Source: Flavobacteriaceae bacterium S0862
Lineage (GTDB): Bacteria; Bacteroidota; Bacteroidia; Flavobacteriales; Flavobacteriaceae
Direction of reading: 5' to 3'
DNA: 64,000 nucleotides
Assembly: GCA_023015825.1 (NCBI GenBank)
Contig: JALKAW010000001.1
Span: 620,001 to 684,000 of the forward strand
Every line of letters begins with the position of its first letter. Positions within the stretch are counted from its first letter, which is position 1. Made by a program: the position numbers and the translations under genes. This document shows positions 41,723 through 51,593 of the stretch, one piece after another. The notes beneath the pieces are model-generated. The model was not told where the DNA came from and did no database searches. It was given only the letters and a program-made list of their open reading frames with translations.

Positions 41723-42163
41723 TTACCTTCCAAATATAATAGAAACTATTTGTTTCAGCTTTTCATAATCCCAAAATAATAGATATAGATTTGCTAGTAG
41801 CATTAAACCAGCAATTATAGGTGTACCTTTAAAATTCATAGACACGACAATAATAAAAATATTAATGATTATTGGTAAGTAGAGTATGGCTCCAAAAAAC
41901 GCTGTCCTAGGTATTAATAGCAATATACCTACAAGTAGTTGCATAAAACCTAAGAAATTCCAGTAAAAGCCAGTACGAAATAAGCCTTCAAAAAAGAAAC
42001 CAACTGGAGTGTCTATTCCTAAAATGGTAAAGCGTTCACCCAATACCTTTTTTAAACCAGAAGGCAAAAAAGCTAAGAATAATAATATTCTCGTTCCCCA
42101 AGTAAAAAATACAAATAGGCGTTTATTGTGTATACGATTATGAAGTTTTTCAATGCTTGTCAT
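41723..42163 (-). CDS. DoxX-like membrane protein
   Basis: 146 residues with four hydrophobic segments ([77 protein letters not shown]), matching the four-helix DoxX fold, with the conserved SGLKK after the first helix. DoxX proteins take part in thiosulfate-quinone or other electron transfer in some organisms, but most are uncharacterised. It precedes rlmH. Confidence 0.75.
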   Translation of the reverse strand: MTSIEKLHNRIHNKRLFVFFTWGTRILLFLAFLPSGLKKVLGERFTILGIDTPVGFFFEGLFRTGFYWNFLGFMQLLVGILLLIPRTAFFGAILYLPIIINIFIIVVSMNFKGTPIIAGLMLLANLYLLFWDYEKLKQIVSIIFGR

Positions 42164-42262
42164 TGTAATCGTTTATTTTAAGACGAATAATATATATTGT
42201 TGTTACTTTTTGACTGTAAATTATAAAAATCAATCACTATTTTAGCACTAAAGTTTTAGAAA

Positions 42263-43120
42263 ATGATATCGCAAGCGCAATTTCAAAAAGAAATAGATTT
42301 AATAATAGCTAATGCCATTAGGGAAGATGTTGGCGATGGTGATCATAGCTCTTTGGCTTGTATTCCTGCTTCTGCACAAGGAAAAGCAAAATTATTAGTA
42401 AAAGACGATGGCATTATAGCTGGTGTTGAATTTGCTAAGAAAGTATTTGCTTATGTTGATGAAAACATGACAGTAGAAACATTAATTGAAGATGGAAGCA
42501 CCGTTAATTATGGAGATATTGTTTTTTATGTTGAAGGTGCTTCTCAATCTATTTTAAAAGCAGAACGGGTGGTTTTAAATGCTATGCAACGCATGAGTGC
42601 GATTGCAACTAAAACTAAAACTTTTGTTGATTTATTGGAAGGCACAGGAACAAAAATATTAGATACTAGAAAGACCACCCCAGGCATTAGAGCTTTAGAA
42701 AAATGGGCTGTAAAAATTGGAGGAGGTGAAAACCATAGGTTTGCATTGTACGACATGATTATGTTAAAAGACAACCACATAGATTTTGCTGGAGGTATCA
42801 GAAAAGCTATTAATAAAACCAAAGCATATCTTAAAGACACCAATAGAGATTTAAAAATCATTGTTGAGGCTAGAAGCCTTGAGGAGATTGAAGAAATTTT
42901 GAAAAGTGATGGTGTTTATCGCATATTAATCGATAACTTCAATTATGAAAATACCAGAAAAGCTGTAGCGCTTATCGGAGACAAATGCTTAACAGAATCT
43001 TCTGGAGGTATCAATGAAAAAACAGTACGCAAATATGCTGAGTGTGGTGTGGATTATATTTCCAGTGGTGCTTTGACGCATTCAGTTTATAATATGGATT
43101 TAAGCTTAAAAGCTGTATAA
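42263..43120 (+). CDS. nadC: nicotinate-nucleotide pyrophosphorylase (carboxylating)
   Basis: 285 residues. Conserved parts are REDVGDGDHSSLACIP near the start, LNAMQRMSAIATKTK, the PRPP/QA-binding ILDTRKTTPGIRALEKWAV, GGGENHRFALYDMIMLKDNH, and SSGGINEKTVRKYAECGVDYISSGALTHS at the end. NadC makes nicotinate mononucleotide from quinolinate, the last step special to de novo NAD synthesis. nadA and nadB are not here. It starts an operon with the BrkB and priA genes (0- and 1-base gaps). Confidence 0.96.
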   Translation: MISQAQFQKEIDLIIANAIREDVGDGDHSSLACIPASAQGKAKLLVKDDGIIAGVEFAKKVFAYVDENMTVETLIEDGSTVNYGDIVFYVEGASQSILKAERVVLNAMQRMSAIATKTKTFVDLLEGTGTKILDTRKTTPGIRALEKWAVKIGGGENHRFALYDMIMLKDNHIDFAGGIRKAINKTKAYLKDTNRDLKIIVEARSLEEIEEILKSDGVYRILIDNFNYENTRKAVALIGDKCLTESSGGINEKTVRKYAECGVDYISSGALTHSVYNMDLSLKAV

Positions 43121-44059
43121 ATGACAAAACATATAGAAGAACGATTAGATAAGATTCCTTTTATAAATTTGGTGGTTAGGTTTTTAAAAAACATTAAGCT
43201 TCCAGGTTTTAAAGGATTATCTATTTACGATCTTCTAGAAATGTATACAATTGGGATAGTTCAAGGAGCTTTAACAACCCGTGCAAGTGCTATTGCTTTT
43301 AATTTTTTTATAGCTATTTTTCCTTTTTTACTGTTTATTATCATCATTATTCCAGTAATACCATTTGAGAATTTTCAAACAGATTTTTTAGATTTTCTTG
43401 ATTCTTTTTTACCTCCTCAAACATCAGATTTTTTTCATGAAAACATTTTTGAAAACATTAATGTAGATAATCAAGGAGGTTTGCTTTGGGCAATATTAAT
43501 TCTGGCCATTATATTAATGGCTAATGGTGTAAGTGCTGTGTTTTCTGGGTTTGAGTATTCGTATCACAAGCAACTTACCAGAAGTGTGCTTAAGCAGTAT
43601 TTATACGCTATAGGTGTTGCAATAATTTTAGCGTTTTTATTAATTATTACTGTTGGAGTATTTGGGTATTTTCAAATTTATATAATTCAGCCTTTGTATG
43701 AAGGAATAAGTGGTCAAGATATTGAAACCTCATCTGGTTTATCATGGATAGTTTTTGGAAAATATATGTTCTTTACGGTTATGTTATATATTGCAACCGC
43801 TACTTTGTACTATTTTGGAACAAAAGAAGGAAAACATTCTAAATTCTTTTCGGTAGGTGCGTTGTTTACAACCTTACTCATTCTATTAACATCCTATCTT
43901 TTTGGTGTGTACATAGAAAATTTTTCTAAGTATAACGAGCTTTATGGTTCTATTGGAGCTTTGTTGATTTTGTTATTCTACTTATGGTTAAACTCAAATA
44001 TTTTGCTCTTAGGGTATGAACTTAATGCTTCTTTACAGCAATTAAAGCGTAAGATATAG
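43121..44059 (+). CDS. YihY/BrkB-family membrane protein
   Basis: 312 residues. The N-terminal cytoplasmic stretch is followed by six membrane segments, and the family block GALTTRASAIAFNFFIAIFP is near residues 45-64. The protein ends LLGYELNASLQQLKRK, a typical BrkB terminus. The family is a widespread inner-membrane family with no accepted function (earlier annotated as ribonuclease BN in error). It directly follows nadC with no gap and precedes priA by one base. Confidence 0.9.
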   Translation: MTKHIEERLDKIPFINLVVRFLKNIKLPGFKGLSIYDLLEMYTIGIVQGALTTRASAIAFNFFIAIFPFLLFIIIIIPVIPFENFQTDFLDFLDSFLPPQTSDFFHENIFENINVDNQGGLLWAILILAIILMANGVSAVFSGFEYSYHKQLTRSVLKQYLYAIGVAIILAFLLIITVGVFGYFQIYIIQPLYEGISGQDIETSSGLSWIVFGKYMFFTVMLYIATATLYYFGTKEGKHSKFFSVGALFTTLLILLTSYLFGVYIENFSKYNELYGSIGALLILLFYLWLNSNILLLGYELNASLQQLKRKI

Positions 44060-44060
44060 T

Positions 44061-46526
44061 ATGTTCAGCTCAAATTATTTTATTGATGTAATACTTCCAA
44101 TCCCTTTAGAAAAGCAATTCACCTATGCTATAACACAAGCAGAAGCTGAGTTTTTAAAAGCTGGCATGCGAGTAGCTGTGCCTTTTGGAAAACGTAAAAT
44201 ATATACAGCTCTTGTTTTAAACATCCATCAAAATGCTCCTGATGCTTATGAGGCAAAAGACATTCATCAAATTTTAGATGAGCAACCTATTGTTAATGGG
44301 TTTCAAATGAAACTTTGGCAATGGATGGCCAATTACTATATGTGTACTCTTGGAGATATTCTAAGAGCTGCACTGCCAAGTGCTTTTTTATTGGAAAGTG
44401 AAACTAATATTATTTTAAACAAAGACCAAGAGGTTAACGATTTACAACTAAAAGACGATGAATTCTTAGTTTATGAAGCGTTGCAGCATCAGTCTAGTTT
44501 AAAGATTGAAGATATTAGTAATATCCTTGATAAAAAAAACGTGTTTCCAGTTATAAAAAGACTTCTTGAAAAAAGCGTAATAAATGTTGAAGAGGAGCTG
44601 TATGAAAAATACAAACCAAAGTTAATTAGGTATGTAAAACTTAATGATACTTATAATGTACAGGACGCTCTAAATGAGTTGATGGAAACTTTAAGTCGCG
44701 CACCAAAACAACGACAAATAATTATGTCGCTTTTTATATTAAAATCGACTTCAAAAAAACCAATAAAAGTATCCGATATATTAGAAAAAAGTAAGGCTTC
44801 TTCATCTCAAATAAAAGCGTTAATTGATAAAAAAATATTAGAAGAATACTATATAAAAACCGATAGGGTTTCTTTTGAAAAAGATGAGGTTATAGAGTCA
44901 AAATCTTTAAATAAAGACCAAGAAATCACTGTAGTTGAGATAACTAAATCATTTGAAAATCAAAATGTTAATTTATTACACGGTGTTACATCATCTGGTA
45001 AGACAGAAATCTATGTAAAGCTTATTGAAGAAGTTCTAAAACAAAAAAAACAAGTATTGTATTTAGTTCCAGAAATTGCGTTAACCTCTCAATTAGTAAA
45101 CAGATTAAGTGCGTATTTTGGTAATCAAATAGCGGTATATCATTCACGTTATTCTTTGAATGAGCGTGTTGAGGTTTGGAATCAGGTATTAAAGAATTCT
45201 GATAAGGCAAAAGTGATTCTTGGTGCTCGCTCATCCGTGTTTTTACCTTTTAGTAATTTGGGGTTAATTATTGTCGATGAAGAACATGAACAATCTTATA
45301 AGCAATTCGACCCAGCGCCACGTTATCATGCAAGAGATACAGCAATAGTGCTTGCTAATTTATTTAAAGCCAAAACACTCTTGGGTTCTGCCACGCCAAG
45401 TATTGAGAGCTACTATAATGCAGTTAAAGAGAAAAAGTACGGTTTTACAGAGTTACATACACGTTATAATAATGTGTTAATGCCAGAAATTGAGCTTGTC
45501 GATATTAAAGATAAGCAGAAGCGTAAACGTATGCAAGGTCATTTTAGTGATAGACTTATTGAAGAAATGACAGAGGCTTTAGACAATGATTATCAAATAA
45601 TATTATTCCAAAATCGTAGAGGCTTTTCGCCAATTATTGAGTGTAACACTTGTGGACATTCGCCACAATGCTCTAATTGTGATGTGAGTTTAACTTATCA
45701 CCAATATAAAAATCAATTACGTTGTCATTATTGTGGTTATGCTATTGCCATGCCTATAAATTGTGTGGCTTGCGGTAGTAGTGAGCTAGATAATAAAGGT
45801 TTTGGGACTGAGCAAATAGAGGAGGAGGTTAAAACGCTGTTCCCAAAAGTAAGAGTGGCTAGAATGGATTTAGATACCACTAGAGGGAAATATAGTTACG
45901 AACGTATAATTCATTCCTTTGAACAAAACGAGGTAGATGTATTAGTGGGTACACAAATGGTAACTAAAGGCTTAGATTTTAGAAACGTGAAACTAGTTGG
46001 TATTATGAATGCTGATAGTCTATTGAATTTTCCTGATTTTAGGGCTCATGAACGTAGTTTTCAATTGATGCAGCAAGTAGCAGGGAGAGCAGGTAGAACT
46101 GATGTAAGAGGAAAAGTGCTTATTCAAACCTACTATCCTTATCATAAAATTTTACAACAAGTATCTACTAATGATTATCTAGGAATGTTTTATGAGCAAT
46201 TGGATGAACGACATAATTATAAATACCCACCAATTTACAGGCTTATTAAAATAACCTTAAAGCATAGAGATTATAATAAAGTAAACGATGGCGCAGAGTG
46301 GATGGCAAAATCTTTTAGACAAGTGTTTAAGCAACATGTGTTAGGGCCAGAGTTTCCGCCAATTTCTAGAATTAGAAATCAGTATCATAAAAACATACTT
46401 ATAAAAATCCCTCAAAATCAATCCTTATCAAAAACAAAAGAAGCTATTCTTAAAATAAAGAACAGCTTCTTAAGCATCAGAGATTTTCGTCCGATTAAAG
46501 TAATTTTAAATGTCGATAATTATTAA
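44061..46526 (+). CDS. priA: primosomal protein N' (replication restart helicase)
   Basis: 821 residues. The DNA 3'-end-binding domain is in the first about 110 residues. The helicase core has VTSSGKTEIYV (P-loop, near 312), IIVDEEHEQSYKQ (Walker B, DEEH), and GSATPSIES. The zinc-binding segment, near residues 531-574, has four CxxC pairs: ECNTCGH, QCSNCD, RCHYCGY and NCVACGS. The second RecA domain includes VGTQMVTKGLDF and QQVAGRAGRTD. PriA reloads the replisome at stalled forks. Confidence 0.97.
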   Translation: MFSSNYFIDVILPIPLEKQFTYAITQAEAEFLKAGMRVAVPFGKRKIYTALVLNIHQNAPDAYEAKDIHQILDEQPIVNGFQMKLWQWMANYYMCTLGDILRAALPSAFLLESETNIILNKDQEVNDLQLKDDEFLVYEALQHQSSLKIEDISNILDKKNVFPVIKRLLEKSVINVEEELYEKYKPKLIRYVKLNDTYNVQDALNELMETLSRAPKQRQIIMSLFILKSTSKKPIKVSDILEKSKASSSQIKALIDKKILEEYYIKTDRVSFEKDEVIESKSLNKDQEITVVEITKSFENQNVNLLHGVTSSGKTEIYVKLIEEVLKQKKQVLYLVPEIALTSQLVNRLSAYFGNQIAVYHSRYSLNERVEVWNQVLKNSDKAKVILGARSSVFLPFSNLGLIIVDEEHEQSYKQFDPAPRYHARDTAIVLANLFKAKTLLGSATPSIESYYNAVKEKKYGFTELHTRYNNVLMPEIELVDIKDKQKRKRMQGHFSDRLIEEMTEALDNDYQIILFQNRRGFSPIIECNTCGHSPQCSNCDVSLTYHQYKNQLRCHYCGYAIAMPINCVACGSSELDNKGFGTEQIEEEVKTLFPKVRVARMDLDTTRGKYSYERIIHSFEQNEVDVLVGTQMVTKGLDFRNVKLVGIMNADSLLNFPDFRAHERSFQLMQQVAGRAGRTDVRGKVLIQTYYPYHKILQQVSTNDYLGMFYEQLDERHNYKYPPIYRLIKITLKHRDYNKVNDGAEWMAKSFRQVFKQHVLGPEFPPISRIRNQYHKNILIKIPQNQSLSKTKEAILKIKNSFLSIRDFRPIKVILNVDNY

Positions 46527-46530
46527 TGTT

Positions 46531-47226
46531 TTAAATATTATTTAAAGCATCTACCAATTGGGTCTTTTTATTCCTGCTTAAAGGAATTTCGTAAGCTCCA
46601 ACTTCAACATTTTTACTATTAAAGCGATCAATTTTATCTAAATTAACGATATAAGATTTATGAATCCTTAAGAATTTACCTTCTGGTAATTCTGCTTCAA
46701 AAGCCTTCATGGTAGATAATACCACTAAGCTATTTTCTTCGGTCACTAATTTTACATAGTCACCAAGGGCTTCAATCCATTTTATATCCTTAATGTAAAC
46801 CTTTCTCTTTTTTAAATTACTCTTTACAAAAATGTGCTCACCATCAGTCTCTTTAAAGTCCAGCGTTAGTTTATGCTGCTCTAAAGCTTTGTCTACTGCA
46901 GTATTAAAGCGTTCTCTTGTAATTGGTTTTTGTAGATAATCTGTGGCATCGTAATTAAATGCTTTAAATGCATACTCTGTTTTACCTGTGACGAAAATAA
47001 TTTGGGGTTTATTATTTAATACGTCAAGTAACTCAAAGCCATTTAAAACAGGCATTTCGATATCCAGAAAGATTAAGTCTACTTTGTGAGTATTGAGTCC
47101 GTTTTTGGTTTCCAGGGCGCTACTATATTCAGCTATCAAGTTAAGAGAAGGGTGGTTCTCTATAAGCTTGACAATAGATAAGCGTTGGATTGCGGAGTCA
47201 TCTACAACAACACAGTTTAAAGTCAT
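46531..47226 (-). CDS. LytTR-family response regulator
   Basis: 231 residues. The receiver domain (1-120) has the acid pocket DD near 8-9, the phospho-acceptor Asp in LIFLDIEMPVLNG (about residue 56) and the Lys in YLQKPITRE. The LytTR DNA-binding domain (about 130-231) has DIKWIEALGDYVKL, FLRIHKSYIVNLDKID and VGAYEIPLSRNKK. No sensor kinase gene is adjacent, so its kinase is coded elsewhere. Targets unknown. Located between priA and rpsF, facing the priA end. Confidence 0.95.
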   Translation of the reverse strand: MTLNCVVVDDSAIQRLSIVKLIENHPSLNLIAEYSSALETKNGLNTHKVDLIFLDIEMPVLNGFELLDVLNNKPQIIFVTGKTEYAFKAFNYDATDYLQKPITRERFNTAVDKALEQHKLTLDFKETDGEHIFVKSNLKKRKVYIKDIKWIEALGDYVKLVTEENSLVVLSTMKAFEAELPEGKFLRIHKSYIVNLDKIDRFNSKNVEVGAYEIPLSRNKKTQLVDALNNI

Positions 47227-47361
47227 AACATTTCTTGTTTTAGGTTAAGATATCGACAATAGTACAAAAAATTCGGTTAAAAACCAAAAAACGTCGATAA
47301 AGTGTTTTGATTAACAAAATTTTAACATTTCATTAAGAGTAAAAAAATACCTATAAAATTG

Positions 47362-47392
47362 TTGCCATAACAATAAAAAATACCTATTTTTG
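47362..47392 (+). promoter_or_regulatory. promoter of the rpsF-rpsR-rplI operon
   Basis: TTG (47362-47364), a 20-base spacer and TATTTTTG (47385-47392) match the consensus. The leader before rpsF is only about 30 bases. Confidence 0.75.
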
Positions 47393-47424
47393 CAGCCATT
47401 TTAAACATAAATAAATAATTTAAT

Positions 47425-47763
47425 ATGAATCATTACGAAACTGTTTTCATCTTGAATCCCGTTTTATCTGAAGACCAGATAAAGGAAACAGTAAAGAAAT
47501 ACGAAGATTTTCTTGTTTCTAAAGGTGCAAAGATGATAGCTAAAGAAGATTGGGGACTAAAAAAATTAGCCTACCCAATTCAAAACAAAAAGAGTGGATT
47601 TTACCACTTATTCGAATACCAAGTAGCTGGAGAAGTTATTAACCCTCTTGAGGTAGAATTTAGAAGAGACGAACGTTTTATGCGTTATTTAACTGTAACC
47701 TTAGATAAGCATGCTGTGTCTTGGGCAGAGAGAAGAAGAGTTAAACTTAAAGAAAAAGCGTAA
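47425..47763 (+). CDS. rpsF: 30S ribosomal protein S6
   Basis: 112 residues: [20 protein letters not shown], then [22 protein letters not shown] and [17 protein letters not shown], the typical S6 order. S6 forms a dimer with S18 on the platform of the small subunit. The gene is first in an operon with rpsR and rplI, an arrangement common in bacteria. Confidence 0.98.
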   Translation: MNHYETVFILNPVLSEDQIKETVKKYEDFLVSKGAKMIAKEDWGLKKLAYPIQNKKSGFYHLFEYQVAGEVINPLEVEFRRDERFMRYLTVTLDKHAVSWAERRRVKLKEKA

Positions 47764-47765
47764 TT

Positions 47766-48062
47766 ATGTCATCTATAGAACAACAATCTAAAGGAAAAAA
47801 AGAAGGAGAAATTAGATATTTAACTCCTCTTAACATAGATACTAGCAAGAAAAAGAAGTATTGTATGTTTCAAAAATCTGGCATCAAGTATGTTGATTAC
47901 AAAGACCCAGATTTTTTAATGAGATTTATAAACGAACAAGGTAAAATTTTACCAAGACGTCTTACAGGTACTTCATTGAAATACCAACGTAAAGTAGCCG
48001 TTGCAGTAAAAAGAGCACGTCATTTAGCTTTAATGCCTTACGTAGCTGATTTATTAAAATAA
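47766..48062 (+). CDS. rpsR: 30S ribosomal protein S18
   Basis: 98 residues. The N-terminus has a Bacteroidota extension ([20 protein letters not shown]). The core is [39 protein letters not shown] and [20 protein letters not shown]18 pairs with S6. The gene begins two bases after rpsF. The single Cys (YCMF) does not form a zinc site. Confidence 0.98.
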   Translation: MSSIEQQSKGKKEGEIRYLTPLNIDTSKKKKYCMFQKSGIKYVDYKDPDFLMRFINEQGKILPRRLTGTSLKYQRKVAVAVKRARHLALMPYVADLLK

Positions 48063-48075
48063 AATACCGATAACA

Positions 48076-48525
48076 ATGGAACTTATATTAAAACAAGACG
48101 TTGAAAATTTAGGATTTAAAGACGAGATTGTAACAGTTAAGAACGGTTATGGTAGAAATTTTTTAATTCCTCAAGGACAAGCAATTTTAGCGACAGCTTC
48201 TGCAAAGAAGGTTTTAGCTGAAAATTTAAAGCAACGCGCTTTTAAAGAGAAAAAAATTGTTGATGACGCTAATAAAGTGGCAGAAGCAATTAAAGCATTT
48301 GAAATCAAGATCGCTGCTAAAGTAGGATCTGGTGATAAGTTATTTGGATCTGTAAATAACATCAATGTCTCTGAAGCTTTAGAAAAAGAAGGTCAAGAAA
48401 TTGATAAAAAATATATCACTATTCCTGGTGGTAGTATTAAGCGTTTAGGAAAGTACACAGCAGTAGTTAGATTACACAGAGAAGTATCTGTTGATTTAGA
48501 TTTCGAAATTGTACCACAAGCTTAA
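48076..48525 (+). CDS. rplI: 50S ribosomal protein L9
   Basis: 149 residues. The N-terminal domain has MELILKQDVENLGFKDEIV, VKNGYGRNFLIPQGQAILAT; a long helix follows (about 41-75) and the C-terminal domain has KLFGSVNNINVSEALE. L9 binds 23S rRNA near the L1 stalk. Last gene of the operon. Confidence 0.98.
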   Translation: MELILKQDVENLGFKDEIVTVKNGYGRNFLIPQGQAILATASAKKVLAENLKQRAFKEKKIVDDANKVAEAIKAFEIKIAAKVGSGDKLFGSVNNINVSEALEKEGQEIDKKYITIPGGSIKRLGKYTAVVRLHREVSVDLDFEIVPQA

Positions 48526-48548
48526 ATAGCTTTTCACAATATAAAACT

Positions 48549-48582
48549 AACCGTTTAGATACTATTTCTAGACGGTTTTTTA
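48549..48582 (+). terminator. terminator of the rpsF operon
   Basis: Stem AACCGTTTAG/CTAGACGGTT (one G-T pair), 9-base loop, then a T-run. Confidence 0.8.
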
Positions 48583-48600
48583 ATTTTTAATCATCACATT

Positions 48601-49488
48601 ATGTCACGTATTACCATATTTATTGCTTTATTATTTGTTTTTTCTTGCAAGGGAAAATCAAGCGAAACAGACGAAGCAGTTGTAAATGAAATAAAAAAGT
48701 CAGTTTTAATTGAAGCTTTTAAATACACTAAAGGTAGTGAACCAATAATAAGTGTGCATCGTGGAGGTGTTGGACTAGCAAATTACCCTGAGAATTGTTT
48801 GGAAACTATTGAATATGTAAACGATAGTATTTCGGCAGTATTTGAAATTGACGTAGCTAAAACAAAAGATAGTGTTTTGGTGTTACTGCACGATAATACA
48901 CTTGAACGAACCACTACTGGAACAGATAGAATAGAGAAGTACACCTATCAAGAATTACAAGCATTTAATTTAGTAGATGATTTTGGAACAGAAACTACTT
49001 TTAAAATCCCAAAATTTACAGATGTATTAGCGTGGGCTAAAAAAAACAACGCCATTCTTACTATTGATATCAAGCGAAGTGTTAATGTTGCTAATGTTAT
49101 AGAAACAATTAGAGAACTACAAGCCGAAGATGTTTCAATTATTATTACTTATGACGTTAAGCAAGCTCTTAAAGCTTATAAATTAGATCCAAATTTATTG
49201 TTATCAGTTTCAGCTAGAAACCAAGAGGAATTACAATGGTTGTTAGAAACTGAGATTCCAACAGAAAATATGCTAGCTTTTAAAGGAACCAGATTATCTG
49301 ATGCTAAATTGTACAACGAATTGCATAGATTAGGTATCACAACAATGCTAGGAACGCTAGGTAACCTTGATAAACAAGCAGAAACTAGAGGAGACCACTT
49401 ATACATGACATGGCGCAAATTGGGAATAGATGTGTTTGCAACCGACAGACCATTTCAAGCTGCTGCTGCATTAAATATTGTAAAGTAA
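48601..49488 (+). CDS. glycerophosphodiester phosphodiesterase lipoprotein
   Basis: 295 residues. The lipobox VFSC (Cys17) is preceded by a hydrophobic signal. The GDPD fold shows the active-site HRGG (ISVHRGGVGLANYPENC, near residue 57), then FEIDVAKTKDSVLVLLHDNTL, with the metal-binding Glu and Asp and the second His. It hydrolyses glycerophosphodiesters such as those released from phospholipids, in the periplasm, to glycerol-3-phosphate and an alcohol. It has its own short upstream region; the next gene begins 25 bases later. Confidence 0.93.
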   Translation: MSRITIFIALLFVFSCKGKSSETDEAVVNEIKKSVLIEAFKYTKGSEPIISVHRGGVGLANYPENCLETIEYVNDSISAVFEIDVAKTKDSVLVLLHDNTLERTTTGTDRIEKYTYQELQAFNLVDDFGTETTFKIPKFTDVLAWAKKNNAILTIDIKRSVNVANVIETIRELQAEDVSIIITYDVKQALKAYKLDPNLLLSVSARNQEELQWLLETEIPTENMLAFKGTRLSDAKLYNELHRLGITTMLGTLGNLDKQAETRGDHLYMTWRKLGIDVFATDRPFQAAAALNIVK

Positions 49489-49512
49489 AAATTATAAAAT
49501 AGTATAGTAACG

Positions 49513-49983
49513 ATGAAGTACACGAGATTAACCAAAGAACAATTTGAAGAACTACACCAAGAATTCATAAATTTTTTGGCAACACAATCTATAACAGCGG
49601 ATGAGTGGCAAGATATTAAAGTCAATAAGCCTGAAGTTGCGGAACAAGAATTAGATGTTTTTAGCGATTTGGTTTGGGAAGGTGTTCTGACGAAGGCTGA
49701 ATATTTAGAGAATATATCACCACAACATATATACCTATTTCATTTAGCCGAAGCACAAATAGAGCTAATTGGTTTAAAAGTTACTAATACAACTATAGAT
49801 TTAACGACTAGAGAAGGGTTTTCGTGGTTACGTGAAAATTTAATGGACGATACCGTAGAACTCTTTCAGTCAAAAAAAGAGTATTCTGAAGATAAACAAC
49901 TAGATAAGTTTGCTTTGATACAGCAAGGGTCTGTTATTACAAAAGGCGATTTGTTTACCTATTTTGATAAGTTGGTGCATTAA
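49513..49983 (+). CDS. DUF6495-like conserved protein
   Basis: 156 residues, soluble and acidic. It begins MKYTRLTKEQFEELHQEFIN and later has DVFSDLVWEGVLTKAEYLE, NISPQHIYLFHLAEAQIELI and FALIQQGSVITKGDLFTYFD. This pattern resembles the DUF6495 group of Flavobacteriaceae, which I recall as lying close to hisS, but the name is from memory. No catalytic motif. Function unknown. It is followed by a repeat-rich gap before hisS. Confidence 0.7.
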   Translation: MKYTRLTKEQFEELHQEFINFLATQSITADEWQDIKVNKPEVAEQELDVFSDLVWEGVLTKAEYLENISPQHIYLFHLAEAQIELIGLKVTNTTIDLTTREGFSWLRENLMDDTVELFQSKKEYSEDKQLDKFALIQQGSVITKGDLFTYFDKLVH

Positions 49984-49987
49984 TTTT

Positions 49988-50137
49988 GTCATTCCTGCGA
50001 ATGCTGGAATTTATTTCAAATTAAACTGTTATTTTTGTCATTCCGTAATTTCTCACTGAGCATAGTGAAAGTGTGATGCGGAATCCACTTATTGATAAAT
50101 TAAGAATACTTAAAAGAGATTCCCACTTTCGTGGAAA
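49988..50137. repeat. palindrome-rich intergenic repeat before hisS
   Basis: Three ATTCC...GGAAT-type hairpins occur in tandem: 49991-50010, 50040-50084 (with an inner CACT/AGTG stem) and 50119-50137 (ATTCCCACTTTCGTGGAAA). TTGTCATTCC opens the first two. This looks like a dispersed intergenic repeat family of Flavobacteriaceae, here ending directly at the hisS start codon. Confidence 0.55.
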
Positions 50138-50143
50138 ATGAAT

Positions 50144-51514
50144 ATGGCACAAAAACCAAGCATTCCAAAAGGTACTAGAGATTTTAATCCAGAACAAGTT
50201 GCAAAACGCAACTACATATTTAATACTATTAAGTCTAGTTTTGAACGTTTTGGATTTCAGCCCATAGAAACACCTAGTTTTGAAAATTCGGATACCTTAA
50301 TGGGAAAGTATGGTGAAGAAGGCGATCGTCTGATTTTTAAAATTTTGAATTCTGGAGATTACTTGTCTAAAGCTAATGAAAATGCCTATAACGAAAAGGA
50401 TTCAAATAAATTAACTCCAAGTATCTCTGAAAAAGCACTTCGTTACGACCTAACCGTACCTTTTGCACGCTACGTTGTACAACACCAAAACGATATTGTA
50501 TTTCCTTTTAAGCGATACCAAATACAACCAGTTTGGAGAGCTGATAGACCACAAAAAGGACGTTTTAGAGAGTTTTACCAATGTGATGCCGATGTGGTTG
50601 GTTCTATATCGTTATGGCAAGAAGTGGAGTTTGTGCAACTGTATGATAAGGTCTTTACGAATTTAGGTTTAAAGGGTACTACTATAAAAATAAATAACCG
50701 TAAAATTTTATCAGGAATTGCTGAAGTTATTGGTGCTCAAGATAAACTCATTGACTTTACCGTAGCACTTGATAAACTAGATAAAATAGGTGAGGAGAAG
50801 GTAAAAGAGGAAATGCGTAGTAAAGGAATATCTGAAGAAGGGATTTCAAAGTTACAGCCTCTATTTACTTTAAAAGGCAATTTTGGTAATCAAATGGAAA
50901 GTTTAAAAACGATTTTAAGCACTTCAGAAGTTGGAATAAAAGGTATCGAAGAATTAGAGTTTATAGATACTGCAATTACTGCTTTAGGATTAAAAACGGC
51001 TAATTTACAATTAGATGTAACGCTTGCAAGAGGCTTAAACTATTATACAGGCGCCATATTTGAAGTATCAGCACCAAAAGGCGTAGAGATGGGTTCTATT
51101 GGTGGTGGAGGTCGTTACGATGACCTTACTGGGATTTTTGGACTAAAAGACGTGAGTGGTGTTGGTATTAGCTTTGGTTTAGATAGAATTTATTTGGTTC
51201 TTGAAGAGTTAGATTTATTTCCAGAAACCGTTAGTAATAAAGTCGATGTGTTGTTTATAAATTTTGGTGAAAAAGAAGCGCTGTTTGGTCTTAAAGCTAT
51301 AAATGCTATAAGGGAAAAAGGTCTTAATGCCGAATTATATCCTGATCCTGCTAAAATGAAAAAACAAATGACGTATGCCAACCGAAGAGCTATTCGTTAT
51401 GTAGTGTTGGTAGGTGAGGAGGAGTTTAATAATAATCAGTATACGCTTAAAAATATGAGTTCCGGTGAGCAACAAAAGTACTCGCTTGACGAACTTCTAA
51501 ATAAAATAAAATAA
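50144..51514 (+). CDS. hisS: histidyl-tRNA synthetase
   Basis: 456 residues from ATG 50144 ([17 protein letters not shown]), the usual N-terminus; an ATG at 50138 would add two residues from the repeat. Class II motif 1 lies around [20 protein letters not shown], motif 2 is [25 protein letters not shown], the histidine-binding segments are [14 protein letters not shown] and GGRYDDL, and motif 3 is [15 protein letters not shown]. The C-terminal anticodon domain (about 365-456) has [20 protein letters not shown]. It charges tRNA-His. Confidence 0.97.
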   Translation: MAQKPSIPKGTRDFNPEQVAKRNYIFNTIKSSFERFGFQPIETPSFENSDTLMGKYGEEGDRLIFKILNSGDYLSKANENAYNEKDSNKLTPSISEKALRYDLTVPFARYVVQHQNDIVFPFKRYQIQPVWRADRPQKGRFREFYQCDADVVGSISLWQEVEFVQLYDKVFTNLGLKGTTIKINNRKILSGIAEVIGAQDKLIDFTVALDKLDKIGEEKVKEEMRSKGISEEGISKLQPLFTLKGNFGNQMESLKTILSTSEVGIKGIEELEFIDTAITALGLKTANLQLDVTLARGLNYYTGAIFEVSAPKGVEMGSIGGGGRYDDLTGIFGLKDVSGVGISFGLDRIYLVLEELDLFPETVSNKVDVLFINFGEKEALFGLKAINAIREKGLNAELYPDPAKMKKQMTYANRRAIRYVVLVGEEEFNNNQYTLKNMSSGEQQKYSLDELLNKIK

Positions 51515-51515
51515 T

Positions 51516-51545
51516 AAATGGCTCCAATTTTTGGAGCCATTTAAG
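51516..51545 (+). terminator. hairpin terminator after hisS
   Basis: Stem AAATGGCTCC/GGAGCCATTT with a 7-base loop; the following T-run is short. Confidence 0.65.
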
Positions 51546-51593
51546 TTTAGTGAACTAACTAACAAAATAAAGTTTCACATTCATAACAATTAA

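Noticed and set aside
47393-47424. Possible ribosomal leader (S6:S18 binding RNA) before rpsF.
   Set aside because: With the promoter at 47362-47392 the leader is only about 30 bases and AT-rich, and no bulged-stem motif is seen.
49988-50137. tRNA or small RNA in the repeat before hisS.
   Set aside because: Hairpins are present but no cloverleaf or terminator was found.
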